From an uncultured Pelagibacteraceae bacterium (GTDB lineage Bacteria; Pseudomonadota; Alphaproteobacteria; Pelagibacterales; Pelagibacteraceae), in contig CACLKP010000005.1 in assembly GCA_902607585.1 (NCBI GenBank), forward strand, positions 1-32,921: a DNA stretch of 32,921 nucleotides, in the 5' to 3' direction. Positions within the stretch are counted from its first letter, which is position 1. The number at the start of each line of letters is the position of its first letter. The notes below the pieces were generated by a model. The model was not told where the DNA came from. It saw nothing but the letters and a program-made list of their open reading frames with translations, and ran no database searches. Shown here in pieces: positions 1-8,840 of the stretch. The position numbers and the translations under genes were made by a program.

Positions 1-643
1 TTATGATAAAAATTCTTTTATCTCCATTCTTAATTTGCGGCAAAAATTTTTGTGCCATGACATGACGGTGTTTATGTAAATATTTAGATATTTTTCTCCT
101 AGATGAATTTTTGTTAATAAAAAGAATATTTTTACCTCCATATCCATGAGTGGGTTTAATTACTATTTTTTTATATTTATTTTTAAACTTTTCAATTTCG
201 TAAACACTTCTGGTAAAAATTGTTGGAGGCATTAATTTTAAAAAATCGATAGAATAAAGTTTTTCAGGCATATTTCTTACCGCAAAAGGATCGTTAATTA
301 TTTGCGTCTTATTTGATATCTTTTCCAGTAAAAACGTAGCTGTAATATAATCCATGTTAAATGGAGGATTTTGCCTCATTAAAATAAAACTAACTTTTGA
401 AAGATCTAATTTTTTTAAATTTTTAATAAAATAAAATTTTTTCTTATTTTCATAAAATTTAACCTCTCTACTTAAAGCAAAAATTTTATTTCTAAAAAAT
501 GTAAGATTTTTTGTTTCGTAATAATAAATTCTATAATTTCTTCTTTGAGCCTCTAGAGCTAATAATAGAGTTGTATCAGTTTTCCTATTAATCGATTGAA
601 TAGGATCGGCTTGTATTGCAATTGTTTTATTATGTTTTTTCAT
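1..643 (-). CDS. gshB: Glutathione synthetase, C-terminus truncated by window edge
   Basis: Minus-strand reading from CAT at 641-643 gives MKKHNKTIAIQADPIQSINRKTDTTLLLALEAQRRNYRIYYYE...RQNPPFNMDYITATFLLEKI...INDPFAVRNMPEKLY..., matching the GshB N-terminal and ATP-grasp pattern. It overlaps the end of the gshA-like gene by a few nt and is open to position 1. Confidence 0.85.
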   Translation of the reverse strand, partial: MKKHNKTIAIQADPIQSINRKTDTTLLLALEAQRRNYRIYYYETKNLTFFRNKIFALSREVKFYENKKKFYFIKNLKKLDLSKVSFILMRQNPPFNMDYITATFLLEKISNKTQIINDPFAVRNMPEKLYSIDFLKLMPPTIFTRSVYEIEKFKNKYKKIVIKPTHGYGGKNILFINKNSSRRKISKYLHKHRHVMAQKFLPQIKNGDKRIFII

Positions 644-1934
644 ATAAAAATTCTAAACTATTATCTTTTTGAAATTTTTCTATGGCAACTTCAGCTTTTG
701 TTTTATTGTTAGCTAATATACTTTCAACATTGCGTAAAAAGACTGATTCATCTTTTCCACTATCATTTTTAATCGATCTTTTCTCAAGGCCTTTTTTTGA
801 TAAGTCCAAAAAAATTTTGCCCCACTCTAATAATGTCTTGTTATTAAGAACAGTGTTTAAACCTCTTTTAGGAGCATCCGCATAAGCGTTTAGCACATCT
901 GAAGCTTTCCATTTATTTATAATATCAAAAGCTTCATTCAAATTTCCATAAAGCATGCCAGCATAAAAAGCTGGACCACCACAATGGCAATCCCATTCGC
1001 AAGTATCCAGTGATCTAATCTCTATATATTTTTTCAGACGAACTTCTGTAAATATGGTCGCTAAATGGTTTTTGAAATCTACAATATTTGGTTTAACATT
1101 TTTAAGTATTGAAAGTTTGCCATGCATAAAATCTTCGAATTTCTTTCCTTCTACATCAAAATGTTTGGAATTTTTGACAACAAACAATAAGGGCATATTA
1201 ATGACAAAGTCTGTATATTTTTCAAAATTCATATCCTCCAAAAAAATTTTTGGTAATCCAGCTCTTGATGTATTTTGCCAGACTTTTGAACGGTAAGATA
1301 AATATCCACTCAATCTATTTTCTATAATTGATGAATTAGCAAAAATAGCTATAGATATTGGTACTAAAAAAGCACTTAATTTAAATTTTTTTATAAAATC
1401 TTTTTCGGAAATATAATCTAAATTAATTTGTGTGCCACAAGTTTGGTACATCATATGTAAACTTAGTTTTCCATCTTTTGGCATTTCTTTTGTCATAATT
1501 TCATACCGTTGTTTTGGTGTTTGGGGAACATTCTCTAATTTCGTAAAAGGATCAAAACTTACGGACATCATTTTTAAATTAAGTTTTTTACAAGCTTTTC
1601 TTAGTTCATCTAAATATTTGTATGATTCGCTGCAGTTTAAATGAATAGAATTTAATTTTGCTCCTGAAAGCTCGATTTGGTTACCAGGCTCTAGTGTAAT
1701 ACTTTGTCCTTCCCTAGATAAACCTACAGCATAATCTTTTTCTTTTATTGCTTTCCATCCGAACTGTTTAAGAAAATTAAAAATTTTTGATATTGTTTCA
1801 AAATTTGCTCTTTGATTGGTAGAATTATCAAAGATAAATTTTTCATGTTCTACCCCAATGCTTAGTTGATTCTCTTTTTTGCAACCCTTTTCAAAATAAT
1901 TTATTAAGTCTTGTTTAGAGTTTATTTGTTCCAT
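630..1934 (-). CDS. gshA: Glutamate-cysteine ligase (alphaproteobacterial/plant-type)
   Basis: 434 aa. Contains IGVEHEKFIF, LEPGNQIELSGA, YQTCGTQINLDY and IEIRSLDTCEWD, typical of the plant/alphaproteobacterial GCL family. Adjacent to gshB. Confidence 0.88.
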   Translation of the reverse strand: MEQINSKQDLINYFEKGCKKENQLSIGVEHEKFIFDNSTNQRANFETISKIFNFLKQFGWKAIKEKDYAVGLSREGQSITLEPGNQIELSGAKLNSIHLNCSESYKYLDELRKACKKLNLKMMSVSFDPFTKLENVPQTPKQRYEIMTKEMPKDGKLSLHMMYQTCGTQINLDYISEKDFIKKFKLSAFLVPISIAIFANSSIIENRLSGYLSYRSKVWQNTSRAGLPKIFLEDMNFEKYTDFVINMPLLFVVKNSKHFDVEGKKFEDFMHGKLSILKNVKPNIVDFKNHLATIFTEVRLKKYIEIRSLDTCEWDCHCGGPAFYAGMLYGNLNEAFDIINKWKASDVLNAYADAPKRGLNTVLNNKTLLEWGKIFLDLSKKGLEKRSIKNDSGKDESVFLRNVESILANNKTKAEVAIEKFQKDNSLEFLYEKT

Positions 1935-1941
1935 TAACCAT

Positions 1942-2736
1942 TTACCTTTTCAAATAATCAAGCCAATTTTTTAACTCTTGTATCCGCATATCTTCCTTTA
2001 ACTCAGCCTTAGCGCGCTCTATAGAGTTAATATGTTGATTAATTTCATTTTGATTTTTAAAAACATTTTTATCAATTAAACGTTCTGACCTATGTTTTAT
2101 TAATTTGATCATATAATCATAAGGAATTTCAGGATGATATTGTAATCCCCATATTTCTGAATTCCCAACAGTGAAATGTAATGCTTCAAATTTGTTAATT
2201 TTATTACTTGCTAACAAAACTGCATCTTTTGGTGGAATTTCTACTTCATCATAATTGAAGGCGGGTGTTGTAAATTTGTGAGGTTTGGAAGAATAAAGTT
2301 TATGTTTTTTTCCTTCATTAGTAAGTTCTATATCATAAGCAATGCCAACATGAGCACCTTTTGGTGCTACTCTACACTTTCCGCCCGCTGCAGTGACAGC
2401 TACTTGCAAACCCCAGCATGCAGCAAAAAAAAATTTTTCGTGCTTAAAACATGTTTTTGCAAATTCTATGTGTTTTTTAACTTCGTTGCTAGAATCTTTA
2501 ATACGTAAAGTGCTACCAGTTAACACAATACCATCATATTTTTTCAAAGATGAAATGATTTTTAGAATTGAATCATCATTTCCGGGTTCAACAATATCTA
2601 TCTCGCTATTGGGTTCAAGTTTTTCGATATGTATTTTAAAATTTTGTGATTGAGGCACACAACCAGCGTTGTTAAAATTTATGTTTTCTTCTTTTGTGTT
2701 GCCTTCAACAATTAATAGTTTTAATTTATTCACCAT
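1942..2736 (-). CDS. Class-I glutamine amidotransferase-like protein
   Basis: 264 aa. Nucleophile region FFAACWGLQVA and C-terminal WGLQYHPEIPYD give the GATase class-I Cys/His/Glu triad pattern. Ends 8 nt before gshA starts, same strand. Confidence 0.8.
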   Translation of the reverse strand: MVNKLKLLIVEGNTKEENINFNNAGCVPQSQNFKIHIEKLEPNSEIDIVEPGNDDSILKIISSLKKYDGIVLTGSTLRIKDSSNEVKKHIEFAKTCFKHEKFFFAACWGLQVAVTAAGGKCRVAPKGAHVGIAYDIELTNEGKKHKLYSSKPHKFTTPAFNYDEVEIPPKDAVLLASNKINKFEALHFTVGNSEIWGLQYHPEIPYDYMIKLIKHRSERLIDKNVFKNQNEINQHINSIERAKAELKEDMRIQELKNWLDYLKR

Positions 2737-2744
2737 CTAATTAT

Positions 2745-3443
2745 ATGAAATTTTTAGTCCTACAACATATTAATATTGAACATCCTGGTATTTTTCTCAA
2801 ATTTATGAAGGAAGATAATATTCAAATAGATACTGTAGAACTAGATGAAAACGAAAAAATACCACAACTAGATCAATATGACGCAATGATAGTGATGGGT
2901 GGTCCTATGGATACATGGCAAGAAGAAACTTATCCTTGGTTAAAGCCTGAAAAAGAAGAAATTCACAAGTTTGCATGTGTACAAAAAAAACCTTTTTTAG
3001 GTTTGTGTCTTGGCGCCCAACTTCTTAGTGAAGCTGTAGGGGGTAAAGTAAAAAAAATGAAGACACCAGAAATAGGTGTGCTCCAAGTTTCTTTGGCAGA
3101 TAATAACTCATTATTTAAAGGTCTAAATAAAGAACTAAAAGTTTTACAGTGGCATTCCTATGAAGTGCATGATTTGCCACCTAACACAAATTTACTGGCA
3201 TCATCGCCTGAGTGTAAAGTTCAAGCTTTTTCTTCTGATAATGCCTTTGGTCTACAATTTCATGTTGAACAAACAAATAAAACTGTACCTCAATGGGCAT
3301 GCGTTCCTGAGTATAAATCTGCTTTAGAGAATACCCTGGGTCAAAATGCACTTGAAAAATTTAAAAAAGATGTTGAAGAAAATTTAAATGTATTTAATAA
3401 CAGCGCAAAAATAATTTACGATAATTTTAAAAAAATAATTTAA
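2745..3443 (+). CDS. Class-I glutamine amidotransferase-like protein
   Basis: Start taken at ATG 2745 (MKFLVLQHINIEHPGIF); the listed ORF start at 2694 lies inside the opposite gene. Motifs IVMGGPMDTW, LGLCLGAQLLSEA and FGLQFHVEQ. Confidence 0.82.
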   Translation: MKFLVLQHINIEHPGIFLKFMKEDNIQIDTVELDENEKIPQLDQYDAMIVMGGPMDTWQEETYPWLKPEKEEIHKFACVQKKPFLGLCLGAQLLSEAVGGKVKKMKTPEIGVLQVSLADNNSLFKGLNKELKVLQWHSYEVHDLPPNTNLLASSPECKVQAFSSDNAFGLQFHVEQTNKTVPQWACVPEYKSALENTLGQNALEKFKKDVEENLNVFNNSAKIIYDNFKKII

Positions 3444-3905
3444 ATGAAATTAAAAAGTAATTCAAAAGCTCCTAACTTTAAATTACCTTCTACAGGTAAG
3501 ACCATCTTCGAATTAAATAAAATTAAAAAAAATATCATTTTATATTTTTATCCAAAAGATGATACACCTGGTTGTACTATTGAATCCAAAGACTTTAGTA
3601 AATTAAATAATTTAATTTCTAAAAATAAAACATGCGTATTTGGAATTTCAAAAGATAGCATCGAAAGTCATCTAAAATTCAAAAAAAAATATAAACTTAA
3701 ATTTGATTTATTATCTGACGAAAAATTATCAGTAATTAAAAAATATGGTGTTTGGGGAAAAAAATCATTTATGGGAATGAAATTTATGGGAATTATAAGA
3801 ACTACGTTTTTAATAAACTCAAAAGGTAAAATTCATAGGGTATGGCCCAATGTTAGAGTTAAAAATCATGCTAAAGAAGTGTTAGAAGAAATTAAAAAAA
3901 TTTAA
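3444..3905 (+). CDS. bcp: Thioredoxin-dependent peroxiredoxin (BCP/PrxQ-like)
   Basis: 153 aa. Contains APNFKLPSTG and LYFYPKDDTPGCTIESKDF (peroxidatic Cys motif), then VFGISKDS. Confidence 0.88.
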   Translation: MKLKSNSKAPNFKLPSTGKTIFELNKIKKNIILYFYPKDDTPGCTIESKDFSKLNNLISKNKTCVFGISKDSIESHLKFKKKYKLKFDLLSDEKLSVIKKYGVWGKKSFMGMKFMGIIRTTFLINSKGKIHRVWPNVRVKNHAKEVLEEIKKI

Positions 3906-5101
3906 AATAAGCTGCCTTCAAGACTATGTTTGTACAATTTTGTCATATCGTCTAATGAAGTTTTTTTGGGATTGTCTGGTGTACAAGGATCATTTAACGC
4001 CATGGGAGATAATTTTACTATATCTTTATCCGTTATATTTGCGCAATCAGATAGCTTATGTGGAATTTTTATTTTTTCACGTAAGTCCAATACCCAATCG
4101 AGAAAAGAATTAAAAGTCGCTTCTTTTAATTCAAGATACTCGCTTAATTTTGCAATTTTGTTTTCAATTACAGATCTGTTAAAAGTTAAAACATAAGGCA
4201 TAAAAACTGCATTAGATAAGCCGTGATGAATATTAAATACTGAGTTAACCGGATGACTTAATGAGTGAATAGCCCCCAAACCTTTTTGAAAAGCCGTAGC
4301 TCCCATACTTGAAGCTGTAAGCATATTTCCACGAGCTTCCAAATTTTCTCCTTCATTAACTGCTGTTGTTAACCATTTTTTAATTAACCACATTCCTTCT
4401 AGCGCTATACCATCAGCCATTGGGTGATAACCAGGAGCACAATAAGCTTCTAAATTATGTGCAAAAGCATCCATACCTGTTGCTGCTGTCAAAAATTTAG
4501 GTAAACCAACTGTTAACTCTGGATCGAGAATAGTCAAAGTTGGAAGCATTCTAGGATGAAAAATTATTTTTTTTGTATTTGTTTGTTCATTGATAATTGC
4601 AGCAGCCCTTGATGTTTCTGAACCAGTTCCTGCTGTAGTAGGTATGGCTATAATTGGCTTAATATTTTCAGTGTTAATCATTTTATTTTTTGCCATGGAT
4701 TCAAAAAATTTATTTTCTGACCAAAAACTTCCTTCCGCTGTAAAATCCCAAATCGGTCTATTTACAGAAGCTAATAATGCTATTGATTTACCTACATCTA
4801 AACTACTACCTCCTCCAATGGCTATTACACCATCGTGACTTCCATTTTTGAATTGTTCAACTCCCTTTTGAACGTGACTACCAAAAGGATTTCCTTTTAA
4901 ATCAGAGAAGACTGTTGTGGGTAAATTGGCTTCTTTATTTATATTTATAGTTTTTGATATGATTTGTGTTTTTGTTAAATCTTTATCTGTAACTAACAAA
5001 GGTTTTTTAATATTTAATATATTGCATGCTTTGGGTAATTTATTAATTCTTCCGTTGCCAAACCAAACGGTATTAGGGTAACCCCAATTAGAATTGGACA
5101 T
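3902..5101 (-). CDS. Iron-containing alcohol dehydrogenase
   Basis: 399 aa. Contains AIGGGSSLDVGKSIA, IPTTAGTGSETS, TGMDAFAHNLEAY and HSLSHPVNSVFNIHHGLSNAVFMP, the Fe-ADH family signatures. Confidence 0.88.
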   Translation of the reverse strand: MSNSNWGYPNTVWFGNGRINKLPKACNILNIKKPLLVTDKDLTKTQIISKTININKEANLPTTVFSDLKGNPFGSHVQKGVEQFKNGSHDGVIAIGGGSSLDVGKSIALLASVNRPIWDFTAEGSFWSENKFFESMAKNKMINTENIKPIIAIPTTAGTGSETSRAAAIINEQTNTKKIIFHPRMLPTLTILDPELTVGLPKFLTAATGMDAFAHNLEAYCAPGYHPMADGIALEGMWLIKKWLTTAVNEGENLEARGNMLTASSMGATAFQKGLGAIHSLSHPVNSVFNIHHGLSNAVFMPYVLTFNRSVIENKIAKLSEYLELKEATFNSFLDWVLDLREKIKIPHKLSDCANITDKDIVKLSPMALNDPCTPDNPKKTSLDDMTKLYKHSLEGSLF

Positions 5102-5179
5102 TATAAAATACTACTTCAATTTTTTCTATTTTGTTAGTAAAATAAATTTATAAATTTATTTATAGGTGGAGAAAATTCA

Positions 5180-6520
5180 ATGACAAAAGTAGCAATTATT
5201 GGAACGGGACCGTGTGGTCTTTCAATGTTAAGATCTTTTGAACAAGCTGAAAAAAAAGGAGAAAAAATACCTCAAATAGTTTGTTTTGAAAAACAAGAAG
5301 ATTGGGGAGGATTGTGGAACTACAATTGGAGAACTGGATCTGATCAATATGGAGACCCTGTTCCTAACAGCATGTATAGATATCTTTGGTCAAATGGACC
5401 TAAAGAATGTTTAGAATTTGCTGATTATTCATTTGATGAGCATTTCGGACATCCAATTCCATCATTTCCGCCGAGAGAAGTTTTATATGATTATATAATT
5501 GGTAGAGTAAAAAAAGGGAATCTTAAAAACAAAGTAAGATTTAACACAACTGTTATGACTGTAACTTATAATGGAAAAAATTTTGAAGTAACTTCACATG
5601 ATAAAAAAAATGATAAATTTTCAAAAGATACATTTGATTATGTAATTGTGTCTACAGGACATTTCTCTGTTCCATTTATTCCAGAATATCCGGGAATGAA
5701 ATCTTTTCCAGGAAGAATATTACATTCGCATGATTTTAGAGACGCAGAAGAATTCAGAGGTAAAAATATTATTGTTTTAGGAAGTAGTTATTCAGCTGAA
5801 GATGTTGCTCTCCAATGTCATAAATATGGAGCAAAAAGTGTGACTATAGGTTATAGAAATAACCCAATGGGTTTTAAATGGCCTAACGGAATGAAAGAAG
5901 TCCATTATTTAGACAGGCTAGAAGGAAATAAAGCAATCTTTAAAGATGGTCACAAACAAGAAGCTGATGCAATAATTTTATGTTCAGGCTATCTTCATCA
6001 TTTCCCTTTTTTAACTGAAGACCTTAAACTAAAAACTAGAAACAGATTATATCCACCAAAATTGTATAAAGGCGTAGTTTGGGAAAAAAATCATAAATTG
6101 TTATACCTGGGTATGCAGGATCAATTTCATACCTTCAACATGTTTGATTGTCAGGCTTGGTATGCAAGAGATGTAATAATGGGTAAGATTAAAATTCCAA
6201 GTAAATCAGAAATCGAAAAAGATATAAATAAATGGGTTGCTATGGAAGAAAAATTAGAAAATCCTGAACAAATGATAGATTTTCAAACTGAATATACCAA
6301 AGAACTTCATGGATTATCTGATTATCCAAAAATTGATTTTGAATTAATTAGAAAACATTTCAAAGAATGGGAACATCATAAAGTAGAAGATATTATGACT
6401 TATAGGAATAAATCTTTTTCATCCCCAGTGACTGGATCAATTGCAACAATTCATCATACGCCATGGGCATCTGCAATGGATGATTCTTCAAAAGCTTTTT
6501 TAAATCAATCAAAAAAATAA
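5180..6520 (+). CDS. tmm: Flavin-containing monooxygenase, probable trimethylamine monooxygenase
   Basis: 446 aa. FAD site AIIGTGPCGLSML, ILHSHDFRDAEEFRGK, NADPH site IIVLGSSYSAEDVA, and MYRYLWSNGPKE. The overall pattern matches bacterial Tmm, and transporter and demethylase genes lie nearby. SD-like GGTGGAG precedes the ATG. Confidence 0.87.
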   Translation: MTKVAIIGTGPCGLSMLRSFEQAEKKGEKIPQIVCFEKQEDWGGLWNYNWRTGSDQYGDPVPNSMYRYLWSNGPKECLEFADYSFDEHFGHPIPSFPPREVLYDYIIGRVKKGNLKNKVRFNTTVMTVTYNGKNFEVTSHDKKNDKFSKDTFDYVIVSTGHFSVPFIPEYPGMKSFPGRILHSHDFRDAEEFRGKNIIVLGSSYSAEDVALQCHKYGAKSVTIGYRNNPMGFKWPNGMKEVHYLDRLEGNKAIFKDGHKQEADAIILCSGYLHHFPFLTEDLKLKTRNRLYPPKLYKGVVWEKNHKLLYLGMQDQFHTFNMFDCQAWYARDVIMGKIKIPSKSEIEKDINKWVAMEEKLENPEQMIDFQTEYTKELHGLSDYPKIDFELIRKHFKEWEHHKVEDIMTYRNKSFSSPVTGSIATIHHTPWASAMDDSSKAFLNQSKK

Positions 6521-6663
6521 GGTATCAAAAAAACTACACAGCCAAAAAAAAAGAAAATACTTCCAAACATAGCCCAAAAATTTCCAAGGCTAGACATAAT
6601 AAAACCAATTGCAGAAATCAAAAATAAAATCCATCCGGCAATATTTATAATTTTAGTATTCAT
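6505..6663 (-). CDS. Small hydrophobic (two-TM-like) protein, 52 aa, absent from the supplied ORF track
   Basis: Read by hand from CAT 6661-6663: MNTKIINIAGWILFLISAIGFIMSSLGNFWAMFGSIFFFFGCVVFLIPYFFD-stop. Same strand as tmoW, 20 nt downstream of its stop. Overlaps the 3' end of tmm by 16 nt, convergent. Confidence 0.55.
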   Translation of the reverse strand: MNTKIINIAGWILFLISAIGFIMSSLGNFWAMFGSIFFFFGCVVFLIPYFFD

Positions 6664-6683
6664 TTACCAATCAATTTGTAATT

Positions 6684-8837
6684 TTAAGCTAAACCAAGAT
6701 GTTTTTTTCTTTTATCTACCCAAGTTCTAATTAAATTATCAAATATCAGAGCTATGAAAGCGACACAAATACCAAGGATTAATCCTTTGCCCCCACCTGC
6801 TTTATCAGATAAAGCTTTTAGAATATATTGTCCTAAATCTTCTGTTCCAATAAATGCCCCAATTATTACCATAAACAGGGCAAATACTATTGTTTGATTT
6901 ACGCCAAGCATCATGTGAGGAAACGCTATTGGAAATTCTATATTTATTAATCTTTGTAATTTCGTTACACCTGACATTGAGCCTGCATCATGCAAAGCAG
7001 GTGGAACACTTCTTAATCCCTCAACAGTGTACCTTGTAGCAGGTATAGTTGCGTAAACAATTACTGCAATTAATACCGATGTATCCGTTATACCAAAAAG
7101 CATCATTACTGGAATTAAATATACAAAAGAAGGAAATGTTTGAAAAATATCACAAACTGCCAAAATAAATTTTGTGGTAAATTTATTCTGTGCACATAAA
7201 GTTCCAACAGTTAATCCAATTGTGCAAGATGCAATAACTCCAAAAGTTGCCATGTATGTTGTGACTAAAGCTCTATCCCACCATGGACTTAGCGCTATAA
7301 ATAATACTAATCCAGCTGTTACCAAAGCTGAACGAATTCCACCAATTATATAACCGGCTCCAACAACTAATGTTATAGTAGCCACTGCTGGCATTCTTAG
7401 ATACAAGGCTCTCATTGGTTGAAGAACTTCTGTTATTAACCAAGTATTAAATATTTTTAAAGTTTGAAAGAATGTATCCCAAATCCAATCAACACCTTTA
7501 TTCCAGAAATCTGCAAATGATATTCCTTTATTATGTGGAATCTCAGAAAAGTAATTAAAACTATCTTTAAACAAAAAAGATCCAGCGTAGGCAAATATCG
7601 CTCCAATCAATACTGCTCCAGCAAAAAATAATGTATTTTTATAACGCTGAAAAAACGTCAGGTTGCCAAAATAATCTTCTTGTTTATTTGCCCAAGCCAA
7701 AGACATTTTATCTAACAAGATCGCAATCATGCTAATACACAAACCAGCTTCTAATGCTAATCCAATATTTAGTTGATTTAAGGCTAACAATAAATTCCAT
7801 CCTAATCCTTTAGCACCTATAAAAGCTGCAATAACCGCCATAGAGAAACACACCATTATGACCTGGTTCACTCCTATTAAAATGTCTCTTCTTGCAGTTG
7901 GAATTAATACTTTGGTCATTAATTGCCAGTTATTACATCCACTCATTTTGCCAGCTTCAATAACTTCAGGAGATACTGCTCTAAGCCCTAACAAAGTTAA
8001 TAAGATCATTGGTGGAATCGCAACAACCATTGTTATAATAACTGCTGCATGATCTCCAATACCAAACAGAACCATTGCAGGAACTAGAACGGCATATTGT
8101 GGCATGGTCTGCATCACTAGGAGTAATGGATATAAAGCTTTCTCAACACGTTTACTCTTGTAAGCCATAACACCTAAAGTCAAACCAAATATGAAAGAAA
8201 GTGGTGCCGCTACTAATATAAAAGAGAGTGTTTGCATTGAAGGTTTCCATTGACCAAATACAGAAATATAAACCATGACTAAACCAGCAAATATAGCTAG
8301 ACCCTTACCGCTCAGTTTGTAACATAATATTACTGCACCCGCTGCAACGATGGTCCAAGGTAAACCTGGCAGTTCTGCCCATGGATTTTTATCTATCCAG
8401 TCCCAACTGGTAAATGCGACAACTGTTTTAGCACCACCTAATAAAATTTCTCTAATCAATTCAATAAGAAATGTCATAGATGCAGTTATAGTTCTTGTTA
8501 TTTGTAGTACTAAGGGTCGAGTTTTGTATTCTTGAGTATCCTCATTCCAAAACTCCATTGGCATCCATTCATTCAATAAGAAAAACAAAGAGTCATTTAC
8601 CCAAATAGGTAACCATCCAAGTAAAGGAGGTAATCTCCAAAGGACATCGAATGCATAATATCTTACTTCTTTGCCAAATAGTGTGTAAGTACTTTGATTT
8701 GGATCTTTAATGAATTCTGCTTGACCTCTTATAAATTTGTAGGTTTCGGGAACATCAATTGCAAAGCATAAAGCAAAAAATACAATTAACAAAAATAACC
8801 ATTGAAATAATTTTGGATATTTTTTTAATAATTCCAT
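6684..8837 (-). CDS. tmoW: TMAO ABC transporter permease, tandem-fused (two BPD_transp_1 domains)
   Basis: 717 aa with many TM segments and two EAA-loop-like copies: VIEAGKMSGCNNWQLMTKVLIPTARRDILIGVNQ and LHDAGSMSGVTKLQRLINIEFPIAFPHMMLGVNQ. Sits in an operon with the ATPase. Substrate is assigned by context. Confidence 0.82.
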   Translation of the reverse strand: MELLKKYPKLFQWLFLLIVFFALCFAIDVPETYKFIRGQAEFIKDPNQSTYTLFGKEVRYYAFDVLWRLPPLLGWLPIWVNDSLFFLLNEWMPMEFWNEDTQEYKTRPLVLQITRTITASMTFLIELIREILLGGAKTVVAFTSWDWIDKNPWAELPGLPWTIVAAGAVILCYKLSGKGLAIFAGLVMVYISVFGQWKPSMQTLSFILVAAPLSFIFGLTLGVMAYKSKRVEKALYPLLLVMQTMPQYAVLVPAMVLFGIGDHAAVIITMVVAIPPMILLTLLGLRAVSPEVIEAGKMSGCNNWQLMTKVLIPTARRDILIGVNQVIMVCFSMAVIAAFIGAKGLGWNLLLALNQLNIGLALEAGLCISMIAILLDKMSLAWANKQEDYFGNLTFFQRYKNTLFFAGAVLIGAIFAYAGSFLFKDSFNYFSEIPHNKGISFADFWNKGVDWIWDTFFQTLKIFNTWLITEVLQPMRALYLRMPAVATITLVVGAGYIIGGIRSALVTAGLVLFIALSPWWDRALVTTYMATFGVIASCTIGLTVGTLCAQNKFTTKFILAVCDIFQTFPSFVYLIPVMMLFGITDTSVLIAVIVYATIPATRYTVEGLRSVPPALHDAGSMSGVTKLQRLINIEFPIAFPHMMLGVNQTIVFALFMVIIGAFIGTEDLGQYILKALSDKAGGGKGLILGICVAFIALIFDNLIRTWVDKRKKHLGLA

Positions 8838-8840
8838 ATT

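Noticed and set aside
682-885. Antisense ORFs of about 60-130 aa across the track (e.g. 682-885, 1054-1296, 10200-10559, 16526-16912, 16888-17244)
   Set aside because: They lie opposite strongly supported genes, have low-complexity or unrecognisable products, and are best explained as shadow ORFs.
2694-2744. N-terminal extension MCCLQQLIVLIYSPSNY of the plus-strand GATase
   Set aside because: It lies within the opposite GATase gene, and the family-like N-terminus begins at MKFLVLQH (2745).
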